NCBI GenBank assembly: GCA_031287525.1
Contig: JAITSU010000107.1
Location: 1-41,765 of the forward strand
Direction of reading: 5' to 3'
Length of the DNA stretch: 41,765 bases
Origin: Zoogloeaceae bacterium
GTDB lineage: Bacteria > Pseudomonadota > Gammaproteobacteria > Burkholderiales > Rhodocyclaceae
Shown here: positions 34,790 through 41,765 of the stretch, in pieces
Position numbering within the stretch: the first letter of the stretch is position 1
Layout: each line of letters starts with the position of its first letter
The notes under the pieces: generated by a model
What the model saw: the letters and a program-made list of their open reading frames with translations, nothing else
Databases searched by the model: none
Told to the model about the DNA's origin: nothing
Position numbers and translations under genes: made by a program

Positions 34790-35830
34790 ATGAACTTCAT
34801 CAGCCCCCCCTATCTTCACGCTGAAACCAGTGTGCGTCGCGTCATGAATCGGGTGATGCTGGCGCTCCTGCCCGGCATCGTCGTTTATACCGCGCTGGTG
34901 GGCGTGGCGATTATCGTGCAGATTTTGCTTGCCTGCTTTTTCGCGCTGCTCTTTGAAGGGCTGTTCCAAAAGTTGCGCGGACGTTCGCTGGCTTCGTTGC
35001 AAGACGGCTCGGCGCTGGTGACGGCCTGTCTCATTGCGCTGACCTTTCCGCCGCTCTCGCCCTGGTGGTTGACCGTGCTGGGCGTGTTTTTCGCCATTGT
35101 GATTGCCAAGCAGCTTTATGGCGGACTGGGGCAAAATCCCTTCAATCCGGCGATGATTGCCTTTGCCGTCTGTATCGTGGCTTTCCCCGCCCTGATGTCG
35201 CAATGGCCGGCGCAGGGCTTGTACCTGCCGCTGTCGCAGCAAATGGAAGTGATTTTTGGCGTCTCGCCGCGCATCGACGCGCTCACGGCGGCGACGCCTC
35301 TGGACGCCATCAAGACCGCGTTAAAAATGGACAGTTTTACGGGCAGCATTCAGGAATTGCTGAAAAGCCAATCGCTTTACGGCACCTTCGCCGGGCGCGG
35401 CTGGGAATGGGTGACGACCGCCTATCTGGTCGGCGGTCTGTTTCTGGTTCAGCGGCGCGTGATTACCTGGCAGGTGCCGGTGGCGTTTCTTGCCAGCATG
35501 ACGGTGATTTCGCTCATCTGCTGGCTCGTTGACCCCACGCGTTTTTCCGATCCGTTGTTTCACCTTTTCTCCGGCGGCACCATGCTGGGCGCTTTCTTCA
35601 TCGCCACTGACCCGGTTTCCGGCTGCGCGACGCCGACGGGCAAGCTGATTTTCGGCGGCGGCGCGGGGCTGCTCGCCTACCTGATTCGGGTGTTCGGGGG
35701 CTTTCCCGACGGCATTGCCTTCTCGATATTGATGATGAACATCTGCGCCCCGCTGATTGACGTTTACACGCAGCCGGCGATTTTCGGTATGCGGCGCGGC
35801 GGCAAGAAAAAGGAGCGCGAGCATGAGTGA
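34790..35830 (+). CDS. rnfD: Electron transport complex subunit RnfD
   Basis: A 346-residue membrane subunit of the NqrB/RnfD family with about ten helices. FHLFSGGTMLGAFFIATDPVSGCATP contains the SGGT segment whose Thr is expected to carry covalent FMN. GGLGQNPFNPAMIAFAV is also conserved. It overlaps rnfG by eight bases. The C-terminus is short and basic (RRGGKKKEREHE). Confidence 0.94.
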   Translation: MNFISPPYLHAETSVRRVMNRVMLALLPGIVVYTALVGVAIIVQILLACFFALLFEGLFQKLRGRSLASLQDGSALVTACLIALTFPPLSPWWLTVLGVFFAIVIAKQLYGGLGQNPFNPAMIAFAVCIVAFPALMSQWPAQGLYLPLSQQMEVIFGVSPRIDALTAATPLDAIKTALKMDSFTGSIQELLKSQSLYGTFAGRGWEWVTTAYLVGGLFLVQRRVITWQVPVAFLASMTVISLICWLVDPTRFSDPLFHLFSGGTMLGAFFIATDPVSGCATPTGKLIFGGGAGLLAYLIRVFGGFPDGIAFSILMMNICAPLIDVYTQPAIFGMRRGGKKKEREHE

Positions 35831-36500
35831 GCGCCATCCTGCCCCTGCCCCTTCCGCGCCTTCTGCCCGTTCCTCCGCGCTACGCACCGCCGCTATCCTT
35901 CTGACCTATGTCGTGATTTTTACCGGCATTCTGGCAGCGGCGGAACAATGGACGCGCCCGGCGATTGAAGCCTCGCGGACGGCGGAAAAGATGAAATTTA
36001 TCAACGAAGTGCTGCCCGCCAAAAATTACGATAACGATTTGCTCGCCGACACGCTCTCCCTGCCTCCCACGCCGGAACTGGGACTCAAATCCGAAAGCAG
36101 GGTGTACCGCGCCCGTCTGGGCGGCAAACCCGCCGCGCTGGTGCTGGAAGCGGTCGCGCCGGACGGTTACGCGGGCGACATTCGCCTGATTCTGGGCATC
36201 ACCGCCGAGGGGACGATTACCGGCGTGCGGGTGGCGGAACACCGGGAAACGCCGGGGCTGGGCGATTACATCGACCTCAAGAAAGACCGGAACAAGGCGC
36301 GTCCCTGGATACGCCAGTTCGACGGTCTCAATTACCCGCAAGTCCCGGATGGAGAATGGAAGGTCAAAAAAGACAAGGGGCGCTTCGATTCGCATACCGG
36401 CGCGACCGTCTCGCCGCGCGCGGTCATTGCCGCCGTGCACCGGGCGGCGCAATTTGTGTCTGCCCACAAGGACGCCCTGTTTGAGGAACGCGCCAAATGA
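35823..36500 (+). CDS. rnfG: Electron transport complex subunit RnfG
   Basis: A 225-residue periplasmic flavoprotein anchored by one helix (LRTAAILLTYVVIFTGILAAAEQW, about 19-42). The FMN_bind domain ends in DSHTGATVSPRAVI, whose Thr in S/T-G-A-T receives the covalent FMN from the flavin transferase ApbE. ApbE is not encoded in the window. The ATG at 35823 lies within the end of rnfD; the frame upstream from 35757 is antisense-free but lies in rnfD. A Pro/Ala/Ser-rich N-terminus precedes the anchor. Confidence 0.94.
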   Translation: MSERHPAPAPSAPSARSSALRTAAILLTYVVIFTGILAAAEQWTRPAIEASRTAEKMKFINEVLPAKNYDNDLLADTLSLPPTPELGLKSESRVYRARLGGKPAALVLEAVAPDGYAGDIRLILGITAEGTITGVRVAEHRETPGLGDYIDLKKDRNKARPWIRQFDGLNYPQVPDGEWKVKKDKGRFDSHTGATVSPRAVIAAVHRAAQFVSAHKDALFEERAK

Positions 36501-37189
36501 CAAGCCGCAAAACCTTTCAAACCATTGCCTGGAACGGCATCTGGAAACAAAACACCAGTTTCGCGCAAATTCTGGGCTTGTGTCCGCTGCTTGCCGTCTC
36601 CACCAACATGGTAAACGGCGTCATGCTGTCGCTCGCCACCCTGATTGTGATGGCGCTCTCCAATATCGCCGTGGCCTCATTGCGGCATCTGATTCCCCAT
36701 GAAATCCGCATTCCGGTGTTCATCCTCATCGTCGCCGCGCTGGTGACGGTGGTCGACCTGCTGTTTAACGCCCTGTATCACGAGTTGTACGTGATTCTGG
36801 GCATTTTCATCCCGCTGATTACCACCAACTGCATCGTGCTTGCCCGCGTCGAAGCCTTCGCCGGCAAGAATCCGCCTGTTGAATCCCTGTTCGACGGCGT
36901 GTTCATGGGCGTCGGCATGTTGTGGTCGCTGGCGCTTTTGGGCGCGTTGCGCGAATTGATCAGCGGCGGCACGCTGCTCTCCGGCATCGACATGGTGATT
37001 CCCGGCGCGCGCGCCATTCAGGTTTTGCCCGAAGAATATCCCGGCTTTCTGCTGGCGGCGTTACCGCCCGGCGCGTTCATTTTGCTGGGTGTCCTGATTG
37101 CCGGAAAAAACTGGCTGGACATCCGCGCCGCCGCCCGCCAGAAATCCCGCCCGGCTGCCCCGCTGGCGGCAGCCGCCGAAAACGCATGA
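36497..37189 (+). CDS. rnfE: Electron transport complex subunit RnfE
   Basis: A 230-residue six-helix membrane subunit, homologue of RnfA. QILGLCPLLAVSTNMVNG and IFIPLITTNCIVLARVEAFA bear the cluster cysteines. It overlaps rnfG by four bases and nth by four, so rnfG-rnfE-nth are translationally linked, the same order as rsxABCDGE-nth of E. coli. Confidence 0.95.
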   Translation: MTSRKTFQTIAWNGIWKQNTSFAQILGLCPLLAVSTNMVNGVMLSLATLIVMALSNIAVASLRHLIPHEIRIPVFILIVAALVTVVDLLFNALYHELYVILGIFIPLITTNCIVLARVEAFAGKNPPVESLFDGVFMGVGMLWSLALLGALRELISGGTLLSGIDMVIPGARAIQVLPEEYPGFLLAALPPGAFILLGVLIAGKNWLDIRAAARQKSRPAAPLAAAAENA

Positions 37190-37881
37190 ACGCGCAAAAG
37201 CGGCGCGAGATTTACGAACGCCTGAAAGCCGCCAATCCCGCGCCGACGACGGAACTGGACTACGCAACGCCCTTCCAGCTTTTAATCGCCGTGCTGCTTT
37301 CGGCGCAGGCGACCGATGTCAGCGTCAACAAGGCGACCAAACGCCTGTTTCCCGTCGCCCCGACGCCAGAAGCCCTGTTGACGCTTGGGGAAGCCGCCCT
37401 GATGGACGCCATCAAAACCATCGGGCTTTACAAAACCAAGGCGAAAAATGTGTTGGCGACCTGCCGCATTCTGCTGGAAAAACATGGCGGCGAAGTTCCC
37501 GAAGACCGCGCGGCGCTGGAAGCCTTGCCCGGCGTCGGGCGCAAAACCGCCAACGTGGTGCTGAACACCGCCTTCGGTCATCCCACCATCGCCGTCGACA
37601 CCCACATTTTTCGCGTCGCCAACCGCACCGGCATCGCCCCCGGCAAGGACGTGCGCGAAGTCGAAGACAAGCTGCTGAAATTCACCCCGCCCGAATACCG
37701 GCAGAACGCCCACCACTGGCTGATTCTGCACGGTCGCTACACCTGCAAGGCAAGAAAACCGGAATGCGGCGCGTGCGTTATCGCGGATTTATGTGATTCA
37801 GGGGACAGGGGTCAGGTGTCAGGGGACAGAGGACAGAGGACAGCAAAACAACTGGCGGCAAAGCCGCCACCAAATTACTGA
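37186..37881 (+). CDS. nth: Endonuclease III with a repeat-derived C-terminal tail
   Basis: Nth removes oxidised pyrimidines and cuts abasic sites. The 231-residue protein has the helix-hairpin-helix LPGVGRKTANVVLNTAFG with catalytic Lys and, further on, the Asp in AVDTHIFRVANR, and the 4Fe-4S loop C-x6-C-x2-C-x5-C (CKARKPECGACVIADLC). Normal family members end within a few residues of the last Cys. Here 28 further residues, low in complexity (DSGDRGQVSGDRGQRTAKQ and on), are coded by the palindromic element at 37797-37903, and the stop codon lies inside the element. The tail is probably harmless, as it hangs beyond the cluster. Overlaps rnfE by four bases. Confidence 0.94.
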   Translation: MNAQKRREIYERLKAANPAPTTELDYATPFQLLIAVLLSAQATDVSVNKATKRLFPVAPTPEALLTLGEAALMDAIKTIGLYKTKAKNVLATCRILLEKHGGEVPEDRAALEALPGVGRKTANVVLNTAFGHPTIAVDTHIFRVANRTGIAPGKDVREVEDKLLKFTPPEYRQNAHHWLILHGRYTCKARKPECGACVIADLCDSGDRGQVSGDRGQRTAKQLAAKPPPNY

Positions 37882-37902
37882 CACCTGCCCCCTGACACCT
37901 GA
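37812..37902. repeat. Palindromic element inside the nth 3' end
   Basis: Outer arms of 14 bases (37812-37825 and 37889-37902) are perfectly complementary, and an inner stem TGGCGGC-AAA-GCCGCCA spans 37853-37869. The segment CAAATTACTG-CACCTG after the core is shared with the rpn-flanking repeats. The element overlaps the end of nth and abuts the start of the DUF1841 gene. Confidence 0.9.
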
Positions 37903-37903
37903 A

Positions 37904-38329
37904 ATGTTCAGCCCTACCCGCGACCAGGTTCGCCAATTCTTTTGCGACACCCACAAAAAGCAGCAGGCGCGTTTGCCTTTGAGTGGCGCGGAATTGCCCG
38001 CCGCCGACATCATCGCCCGCCATCCCGAATACCACGCGCTGCTGGCGGACGCGGCGGCGGCGGAACGGGAATGGACGCCGGAAGAGGGGACGATGAATCC
38101 CTTTTTGCATCTTTCCCTGCATCTGGCGATTGCCGAACAACTCGCCATCGACCAGCCCCCCGGCATCCGCGCCGCCTTCACCCGCCTGACCGCCCGCATG
38201 GACGCCCACGCCGCCCAACATGTGCTGCTGGAAGCACTGGGCGAAGTGGTTTGGGCGGCGCAACAACAAGGCGTGATGCCGGATCATGAAAGCTATCTGG
38301 AAAAAATTGGCGCATATCGGGGGCGCTAG
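37904..38329 (+). CDS. DUF1841 family protein
   Basis: A 141-residue cytoplasmic protein, mostly helical, matching the DUF1841 family of betaproteobacteria: MFSPTRDQVRQFF at the start, HPEYHALL, and MNPFLHLSLHLAIAEQLAIDQPPGIR, with HAAQHVLLEALGEVVW towards the end. Function unknown. The ATG at 37904 is fixed by the family N-terminus, yet it lacks a ribosome binding site: the 22 bases ending in the ATG (37885-37906) are repeat sequence identical to those before hemC. Often found next to nth in relatives. Confidence 0.88.
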   Translation: MFSPTRDQVRQFFCDTHKKQQARLPLSGAELPAADIIARHPEYHALLADAAAAEREWTPEEGTMNPFLHLSLHLAIAEQLAIDQPPGIRAAFTRLTARMDAHAAQHVLLEALGEVVWAAQQQGVMPDHESYLEKIGAYRGR

Positions 38330-38377
38330 ATGTCGCGTCATGGCGATGGCGCGTGAACATGGGGCTGCTGTGGCTTC

Positions 38378-38406
38378 GTAGGGGCAGGTTTCAAACCCGC
38401 CCCTAC
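38378..38406. repeat. Fused class B palindrome with one mismatch
   Basis: A 29-base palindrome beginning GTAGGGGC and ending GCCCCTAC. Its left arm matches the left hairpin of the class B pairs (CAGGTTT) and its right arm the right hairpin (AAACCCGCC), leaving a single A/C mismatch. This is what a deletion between the two hairpins would give. Confidence 0.75.
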
Positions 38407-38429
38407 GAGGGGCGAGGGGAGAAAATCAG

Positions 38430-38492
38430 GTAGGGCGCGCTCTCCGCGCGCGCCGGACTTTACAACCGGCGGTTGCGGAGAAACCGCCCTAC
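38430..38492. repeat. REP-like inverted pair, class A, copy 2
   Basis: GTAG at the left end, CTAC at the right; hairpins GGCGCGC/GCGCGCC (38434-38454) and GGCGGTT/AACCGCC (38468-38488). The linker GGACTTTACAACC resembles that of copy 3 (GGACGTAACATCC). Confidence 0.75.
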
Positions 38493-38494
38493 CG

Positions 38495-38533
38495 TATTGT
38501 CGGAACGCAGGGCGGGTTTGAAACCCGCCCCTT
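38495..38533. repeat. Half of a class B REP-like pair
   Basis: Shares the linker TATTGTCGGAACGCA and the right hairpin GGGCGGGTTT/AAACCCGCCC with the class B pairs at 41165 and 41412, but the left hairpin is missing. Confidence 0.7.
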
Positions 38534-38659
38534 TGATTTCAATGGCATTCACGCGATTGCCCCGGTTTTTCCCCTGCGCCCGTCGCTGCAAAAATTATCC
38601 TTTGGCATCTGATTCCTGCTAATCTTCACGCATCGCAAACGCCTGTTTCGCAAGCCTGA

Positions 38660-39382
38660 ATGTATACCGCCGCTGGTCATTTCGACAGGGAGCAACTGGT
38701 GCAACAGTATGCTCCGCTCGTCAAACGCATCGCCCATCACCTGATGGCACGGCTTCCCGCCAATGTGCAACTGGAAGACCTGGTGCAGAATGGCATGATC
38801 GGGCTGCTGGACGCGTTTACCCGTTATGAGGAAGGCTTGGGCGCGCAGTTTGAAACTTACGCCAGCCAGCGCATACGCGGCGCGATGCTGGACGGTTTGC
38901 GTGACAACGACTGGTTGCCGCGCAATCTGCGGCGTGAAATGCGGCGCGTGGAAGCCGCCTTGCATGAACTGGAACAGCAAAATGGCCGGATGCCCAGCGA
39001 GGGTGAACTGGCGACTAGCCTGGGGATGTCGCTCGCGGATTACCAGAAACTCTTGCAGGAAGCGAAGGGGCATCAACTCGTTTATCTCGACGATTTCGCC
39101 AGCGAGGATGGCGAGGCGTATCTGGAACGTCATTTGGGCAGCAGCGAGGACGACCCTTCCGCGCGGCTGGAAGACAAGGATTGGCGCAAGCATCTGGTGC
39201 GGGTCATCGGCACGTTGCCGGAGCGGGAAAAACTGGTCATGGCGCTCTACTATGATGAAGAACTGAATCTGAAAGAAATCGGGGAAGTCATGGGCGTCAG
39301 CGAATCGCGCGTCTGCCAGTTGCACAGTCAGGCGATCAGCCGTATTCGCAGCAAACTCTTTGCGGGCGAGCGGCAGAAATAA
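38660..39382 (+). CDS. fliA: Flagellar sigma factor FliA (sigma-28)
   Basis: A 240-residue sigma factor of the FliA group. Region 2 (LVQQYAPLVKRIAHHLMARLPANVQLEDLVQNGMIGLLDAFTRYEEGLGAQFETYASQRIRGAMLDGLRDNDWLPRN) is nearly textbook. Region 3 follows at about 95-130, and region 4 (LPEREKLVMALYYDEELNLKEIGEVMGVSESRVCQLHSQAISRIRSKL) is complete. It directs late flagellar genes; the fliC gene at the window end has a fitting promoter. The motC gene starts 24 bases later. ATG 38660 has a weak ribosome binding site. Confidence 0.96.
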   Translation: MYTAAGHFDREQLVQQYAPLVKRIAHHLMARLPANVQLEDLVQNGMIGLLDAFTRYEEGLGAQFETYASQRIRGAMLDGLRDNDWLPRNLRREMRRVEAALHELEQQNGRMPSEGELATSLGMSLADYQKLLQEAKGHQLVYLDDFASEDGEAYLERHLGSSEDDPSARLEDKDWRKHLVRVIGTLPEREKLVMALYYDEELNLKEIGEVMGVSESRVCQLHSQAISRIRSKLFAGERQK

Positions 39383-39406
39383 AAACAGGGGAAAGGATAA
39401 AAGCGC

Positions 39407-40186
39407 GTGGATAAACTCAGTCTGTTCGGTCTCATCATCGGCGTCAGCGCCATTCTGGGCGGTCAAGTGCTGGAAGGCGGGCATCTTTCCTCCCTGCTGC
39501 AACCCACGGCGTTGCTGATTGTTTTCGGCGGCACTTTCGGCGCGGTGCTGCTGCAAAGCCCTTTCGCCACCTTCAAGCGCGGCGTCCGCATGACGGCGTG
39601 GGTATTTTTTCCGCCCGTCATCAATTACGACCGGCTGATTGGCGACATCACCTACTGGAGCCAACTCACCCGCCGCGAAGGGCTGCTGACGCTGGAAAAA
39701 TTCACGGGTCAGATTAAAGACGATTTCACCAGCAAGGGCTTGCAACTGCTGGTCGATGGCGTCGCCGCCGAACACATCCGCGAAGTGCTGGACGCCAAGC
39801 TGACCACCTTTGAAGACCAGATGCGGCAAGGCGCGCGCGTCTGGGAAGCCGCTGGCGGCTACTCGCCCACCATCGGCATTCTGGGCGCGGTGCTGGGGCT
39901 GATTCATGTCATGGAAAACCTGAGCGACCCCTCCAAACTCGGCGCGGGCATCGCCGTGGCATTCGTCGCCACCATCTACGGCGTCGGTCTGGCGAACCTC
40001 GTTTATCTGCCCATCGCCAACAAGCTGAAAGCGCACGTCACCCGTCTGGTCACGGCGCGTGAAATGCTGATTGAAGGCATGGTCGGCATCGCCGTGGGCG
40101 ACAACCCGCGCCTGATTGAAAGCCGTCTGCAAGGCTATATGTTCAAGGAAATGCAGTCGGACAAAAAAGCGCCCAAACGACGCTAG
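39407..40186 (+). CDS. motC: Flagellar motor stator protein MotC (MotA/PomA family)
   Basis: A 259-residue inner-membrane stator subunit with four helices (LFGLIIGVSAILGGQVLE, LLQPTALLIVFGGTFGAVLL, YSPTIGILGAVLGLIHVM and GAGIAVAFVATIYGVGLANLVYLPIANKLK). The cytoplasmic loop between helices 2 and 3 carries the charged residues that touch FliG. It matches the short MotC/PomA type rather than the longer MotA. The start is GTG 39407 with GAAAGGA in front. The partner motD follows after 16 bases. Confidence 0.92.
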   Translation: MDKLSLFGLIIGVSAILGGQVLEGGHLSSLLQPTALLIVFGGTFGAVLLQSPFATFKRGVRMTAWVFFPPVINYDRLIGDITYWSQLTRREGLLTLEKFTGQIKDDFTSKGLQLLVDGVAAEHIREVLDAKLTTFEDQMRQGARVWEAAGGYSPTIGILGAVLGLIHVMENLSDPSKLGAGIAVAFVATIYGVGLANLVYLPIANKLKAHVTRLVTAREMLIEGMVGIAVGDNPRLIESRLQGYMFKEMQSDKKAPKRR

Positions 40187-40202
40187 GGAACAGGGGAAGA
40201 AC

Positions 40203-41000
40203 ATGACGCGCAAATCACGCAAACAACGTCCCGAAGAACACGAAAATCTTGACCGCTGGCTCGTCTCCTACGCGGATTTCATCACCCTGCTGTTTGCCTT
40301 TTTCGTCGTCATGTACGCCCTCTCCTCCATCAACGAAGGCAAATACCGGGTGCTCTCCGATTCTTTGAACAATGCCTTTCGCAACCTGTCCAGCGAACAA
40401 CTGACGCTTCCCCCCGGCTCACCGCCCGCGAGCGTCATTCCCGCGCCCGTTCCGCGCCCCAAAGTCGCGGATGAACTCAAAGGGCGGCAGCGCGACAAAA
40501 TGCGGAACATGGCGAAAGACATCATGCAGGCGTTAGCCCCCCTCGTGCGCGAAGGCAAGGTGCGGGTGCTGGAAACCAGTCGCGGCGTCACCGTGGAAAT
40601 CAATGACAGTGTGCTTTTCGCGCCCGGACAGGCAAAGCTGGAACCGCTGTCCATCTCCGCGTTGAGCGCCGTCGCGGATGTGCTGGCGCAAAACGAATTC
40701 CCCATCACCATCGAAGGTCACACCGATAACGTCCCCATCCACACCCCGCAATTCCCCTCCAACTGGGAACTCTCCGCCGTGCGCGCCACCACCGTGCTGC
40801 GCCTGTTCGCGGAAGCTGGCGTGCCGCAAGACCACCTGACCGCCATCGGCTACGGCGAACAACGCGCCGTGGAAAGCAACGACAGCGTAGAAGGTCGCGC
40901 CCGCAACCGCCGCGTCACCATTTTAATCAACGCCCTGGAACCCGAAGCGCCGCCGCAAGTATTAACAGAAATGACCGCGCCGGTTCAGGAAGGCAGATAA
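40203..41000 (+). CDS. motD: Flagellar motor stator protein MotD (MotB family)
   Basis: A 265-residue stator subunit. One helix (YADFITLLFAFFVVMYALSSI, about 24-44) holds the ion-carrying Asp in SYADF. A Pro-rich linker follows, then the OmpA-like peptidoglycan-binding domain (ITIEGHTDNVPIHTPQFPSNWELSAVRATTVLRLF ... GYGEQRAVESNDSVEGRARNRRVTILI). Whether it uses protons or sodium cannot be told. The TAA stop is the first part of a dispersed hairpin element. Confidence 0.93.
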   Translation: MTRKSRKQRPEEHENLDRWLVSYADFITLLFAFFVVMYALSSINEGKYRVLSDSLNNAFRNLSSEQLTLPPGSPPASVIPAPVPRPKVADELKGRQRDKMRNMAKDIMQALAPLVREGKVRVLETSRGVTVEINDSVLFAPGQAKLEPLSISALSAVADVLAQNEFPITIEGHTDNVPIHTPQFPSNWELSAVRATTVLRLFAEAGVPQDHLTAIGYGEQRAVESNDSVEGRARNRRVTILINALEPEAPPQVLTEMTAPVQEGR

Positions 41001-41004
41001 AGTG

Positions 41005-41025
41005 GCGGGAGCATCCTGCTCCCGC
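41005..41025. repeat. Hairpin with 9-bp stem and TCC loop
   Basis: Second copy of the element at 9848; 27 bases (40999-41025) are identical. It begins in the motD stop codon. Confidence 0.8.
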
Positions 41026-41057
41026 AGACAGGTAACGGCAGGGTGATTACGCCAGAC

Positions 41058-41085
41058 GTAGGGGCGGTTCGCGAACCGCCCCTAC
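41058..41085. repeat. Perfect 28-base palindrome with GTAG/CTAC ends
   Basis: GTAGGGGCGGTTCG joined to its exact reverse complement. It has the ends of the class B elements but no linker, like the fused copy at 38378. Confidence 0.8.
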
Positions 41086-41135
41086 ATTCACTCGTAGAAA
41101 GCGCGTTCGGCGATTGTCTCCCCATTCTCCTTATG

Positions 41136-41237
41136 GGCGTACACCGTGGGGAAGGGGATATTTCGTAGGGGCAGGTTTCAAACCTGCCCGCAGTGGTATT
41201 GTCGGAACGCAGGGCGGGTTTGAAACCCGCCCCTACG
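41136..41237 (+). repeat. 102-base direct repeat, copy 1, holding class B pair 41165-41235
   Basis: Matches 41383-41486 throughout apart from a 2-base insertion (GC) in the second copy. The embedded class B pair has GTAG and CTAC ends and the linker GTATTGTCGGAACGCA. Confidence 0.9.
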
Positions 41238-41247
41238 AGGGTATCGG

Positions 41248-41272
41248 GTAGGGCGCGTTTTCCAAACGCGCC
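41248..41272 (+). repeat. Single GTAG-headed hairpin (class A half)
   Basis: GTAG followed by GGCGCGTTT-TCC-AAACGCGCC (41252-41272). It looks like the left half of a class A pair. Confidence 0.75.
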
Positions 41273-41382
41273 GCAGGCTGCTGACAAAGTTGCACAGAGC
41301 GTTTTTTTGAGTGAAGGTTTTCCTGGGAACGCCAGCGTCCTCGCTTGCAGCGGTGTTTGTGCGGCAATCTGCGCTCAAAGTC

Positions 41383-41486
41383 GGCGTACACCGTGGGGAA
41401 GGGGATATTTCGTAGGGGCAGGTTTCAAACCTGCCCGCAGTGGTATTGTCGGAACGCGCAGGGCGGGTTTGAAACCCGCCCCTACG
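41383..41486 (+). repeat. 104-base direct repeat, copy 2, holding class B pair 41412-41485
   Basis: Second copy of 41136-41237; includes bases outside the palindromes (GGCGTACACCGTGGGGAAGG), so a longer block was duplicated. Confidence 0.9.
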
Positions 41487-41490
41487 GGAG

Positions 41491-41554
41491 GTAGGGCGGT
41501 TTCTCCGAAACCGCCGGACGTAACATCCCGGCGCGTTCGGAGAACGCGCCCTAC
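41491..41554. repeat. REP-like inverted pair, class A, copy 3 (best preserved)
   Basis: GTAG, hairpin GGCGGTTTC-TCC-GAAACCGCC (41495-41515), linker GGACGTAACATCCC, hairpin GGCGCGTTC-GGA-GAACGCGCC (41530-41550), CTAC. The loops TCC and GGA are complementary, so the pair is an inverted arrangement of two like units. Confidence 0.8.
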
Positions 41555-41577
41555 CTTCAAAAATTTTCAAAAAAAAT

Positions 41578-41604
41578 TAAAGTAATTTCTTTGCGCGCCG
41601 TAAG
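41578..41604 (+). promoter_or_regulatory. Sigma-28 (FliA) promoter of fliC
   Basis: TAAAGTAA (41578-41585), an 11-base spacer and GCCGTAAG (41597-41604), against the FliA consensus TAAAGTTT-N11-GCCGATAA. The start codon of flagellin is 84 bases further on, giving a leader of about 75 bases. Confidence 0.85.
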
Positions 41605-41688
41605 AGTATTCAAGCGGATGCGGCAGGTGGGTTAAGGATGTTGCGGACGCGGTCTGATTGTTAAATTTTACAGTGAAGGAGAATCAAA

Positions 41689-41765
41689 ATGCCTCAAATC
41701 ATTAACACCAACATTCCGTCCCTGAACGCGCAACGGAATTTGAATACTTCGCAAGGTTCGCTGAA
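41689..41765 (+). CDS. fliC: Flagellin, N-terminal fragment (cut by the window end)
   Basis: The first 25 codons, MPQIINTNIPSLNAQRNLNTSQGSL, are the conserved D0 segment of flagellin that is needed for export and filament assembly. AAGGAG precedes the ATG at 41689. Transcribed from the FliA promoter at 41578-41604. The rest lies outside the window. Confidence 0.93.
   Translation, partial: MPQIINTNIPSLNAQRNLNTSQGSL

Larger units (their letters stand above)
38330..38659. other. 330-base gap with REP-like repeats upstream of fliA
   Basis: Contains a fused class B palindrome (38378-38406), a class A pair (38430-38492) and the right half of a class B pair (38495-38533). The last 120 bases before fliA show no clear promoter; no gene is visible. 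Confidence 0.75.
41001..41688. other. 688-base repeat-rich gap between motD and fliC
   Basis: Holds a hairpin (41005-41025), a perfect 28-base palindrome (41058-41085), two class B REP-like pairs lying in a 102/104-base direct repeat, a class A half (41248-41272), a class A pair (41491-41554) and the fliC promoter. No protein-coding gene is supported. Confidence 0.8.

Noticed and set aside
38549-40222. 557-codon open frame on the minus strand
   Set aside because: Antisense to fliA and motC; low-complexity Gln/Arg/His-rich product typical of a shadow frame.
41165-41485. CRISPR-like array suggested by repeated palindromes
   Set aside because: The repeats are irregular in spacing, self-complementary over nearly their whole length and scattered through the window; no spacers or cas genes.

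Overview
The window looks like a chromosome segment of a Gram-negative, polarly or otherwise flagellated betaproteobacterium, GC-rich and with very few gaps between genes. The call rests on a Burkholderia-type trimeric porin, the argH / AlgZ-AlgR / hemCDXY neighbourhood, a MotC-MotD type stator pair behind fliA, a DUF1841 gene and an rnfABCDGE-nth operon. I would place it nearest Rhodocyclales-like betaproteobacteria, but only as an inference from gene content. No rRNA, tRNA, CRISPR array or complete insertion sequence was seen.

Layout. (1) 1-5700 is an accessory block unlike the rest: two large unrecognised proteins and three small CesT-type secretion chaperones on the minus strand, resembling type III secretion effector/chaperone pairs, followed by a long AT-rich gap with two identical palindromes and an XRE regulator that ends in an 11-C tract. 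It may be a transferred island (or, less likely, an assembly join). (2) 5767-9793: argH facing away from an AlgZ/AlgR two-component pair that is followed by a type IV prepilin-like gene. (3) 10190-13504: a Bax-inhibitor-1 family membrane protein, then an operon of a J-like/DUF898 fusion and an M48 metalloprotease. (4) 24441 down to 13571 is a long minus-strand run: LysM protein, dprA, topB, hemC, hemD, hemX, hemY, two small unknowns and an EamA transporter. (5) 24599-30761: def-fmt, a DUF1778/GNAT toxin-antitoxin pair, htpX, an Rpn-family nuclease/transposase-like gene bounded by perfect 45-bp inverted repeats, a porin, and hicAB. (6) 30820-38329: pyrD, the complete rnfABCDGE electron-transport operon, nth and a DUF1841 gene. 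(7) 38660-end: fliA, motC, motD and the start of fliC behind a good sigma-28 promoter.

The most striking non-coding feature is the density of dispersed palindromes. One group has GTAG-headed hairpins arranged as inverted pairs, like the REP/BIME elements mobilised by RAYT transposases; their stems differ from copy to copy but stay self-complementary. A second group is built from CAGGTG(A/T)CAG arms around a GGCGGC-N3-GCCGCC core. It flanks the rpn gene, supplies the last codons and stop of nth, and contributes an identical 22-nt leader including the start codon to two unrelated genes (hemC and the DUF1841 gene). These repeats sit in nearly every larger gap and appear to have reshaped gene ends.
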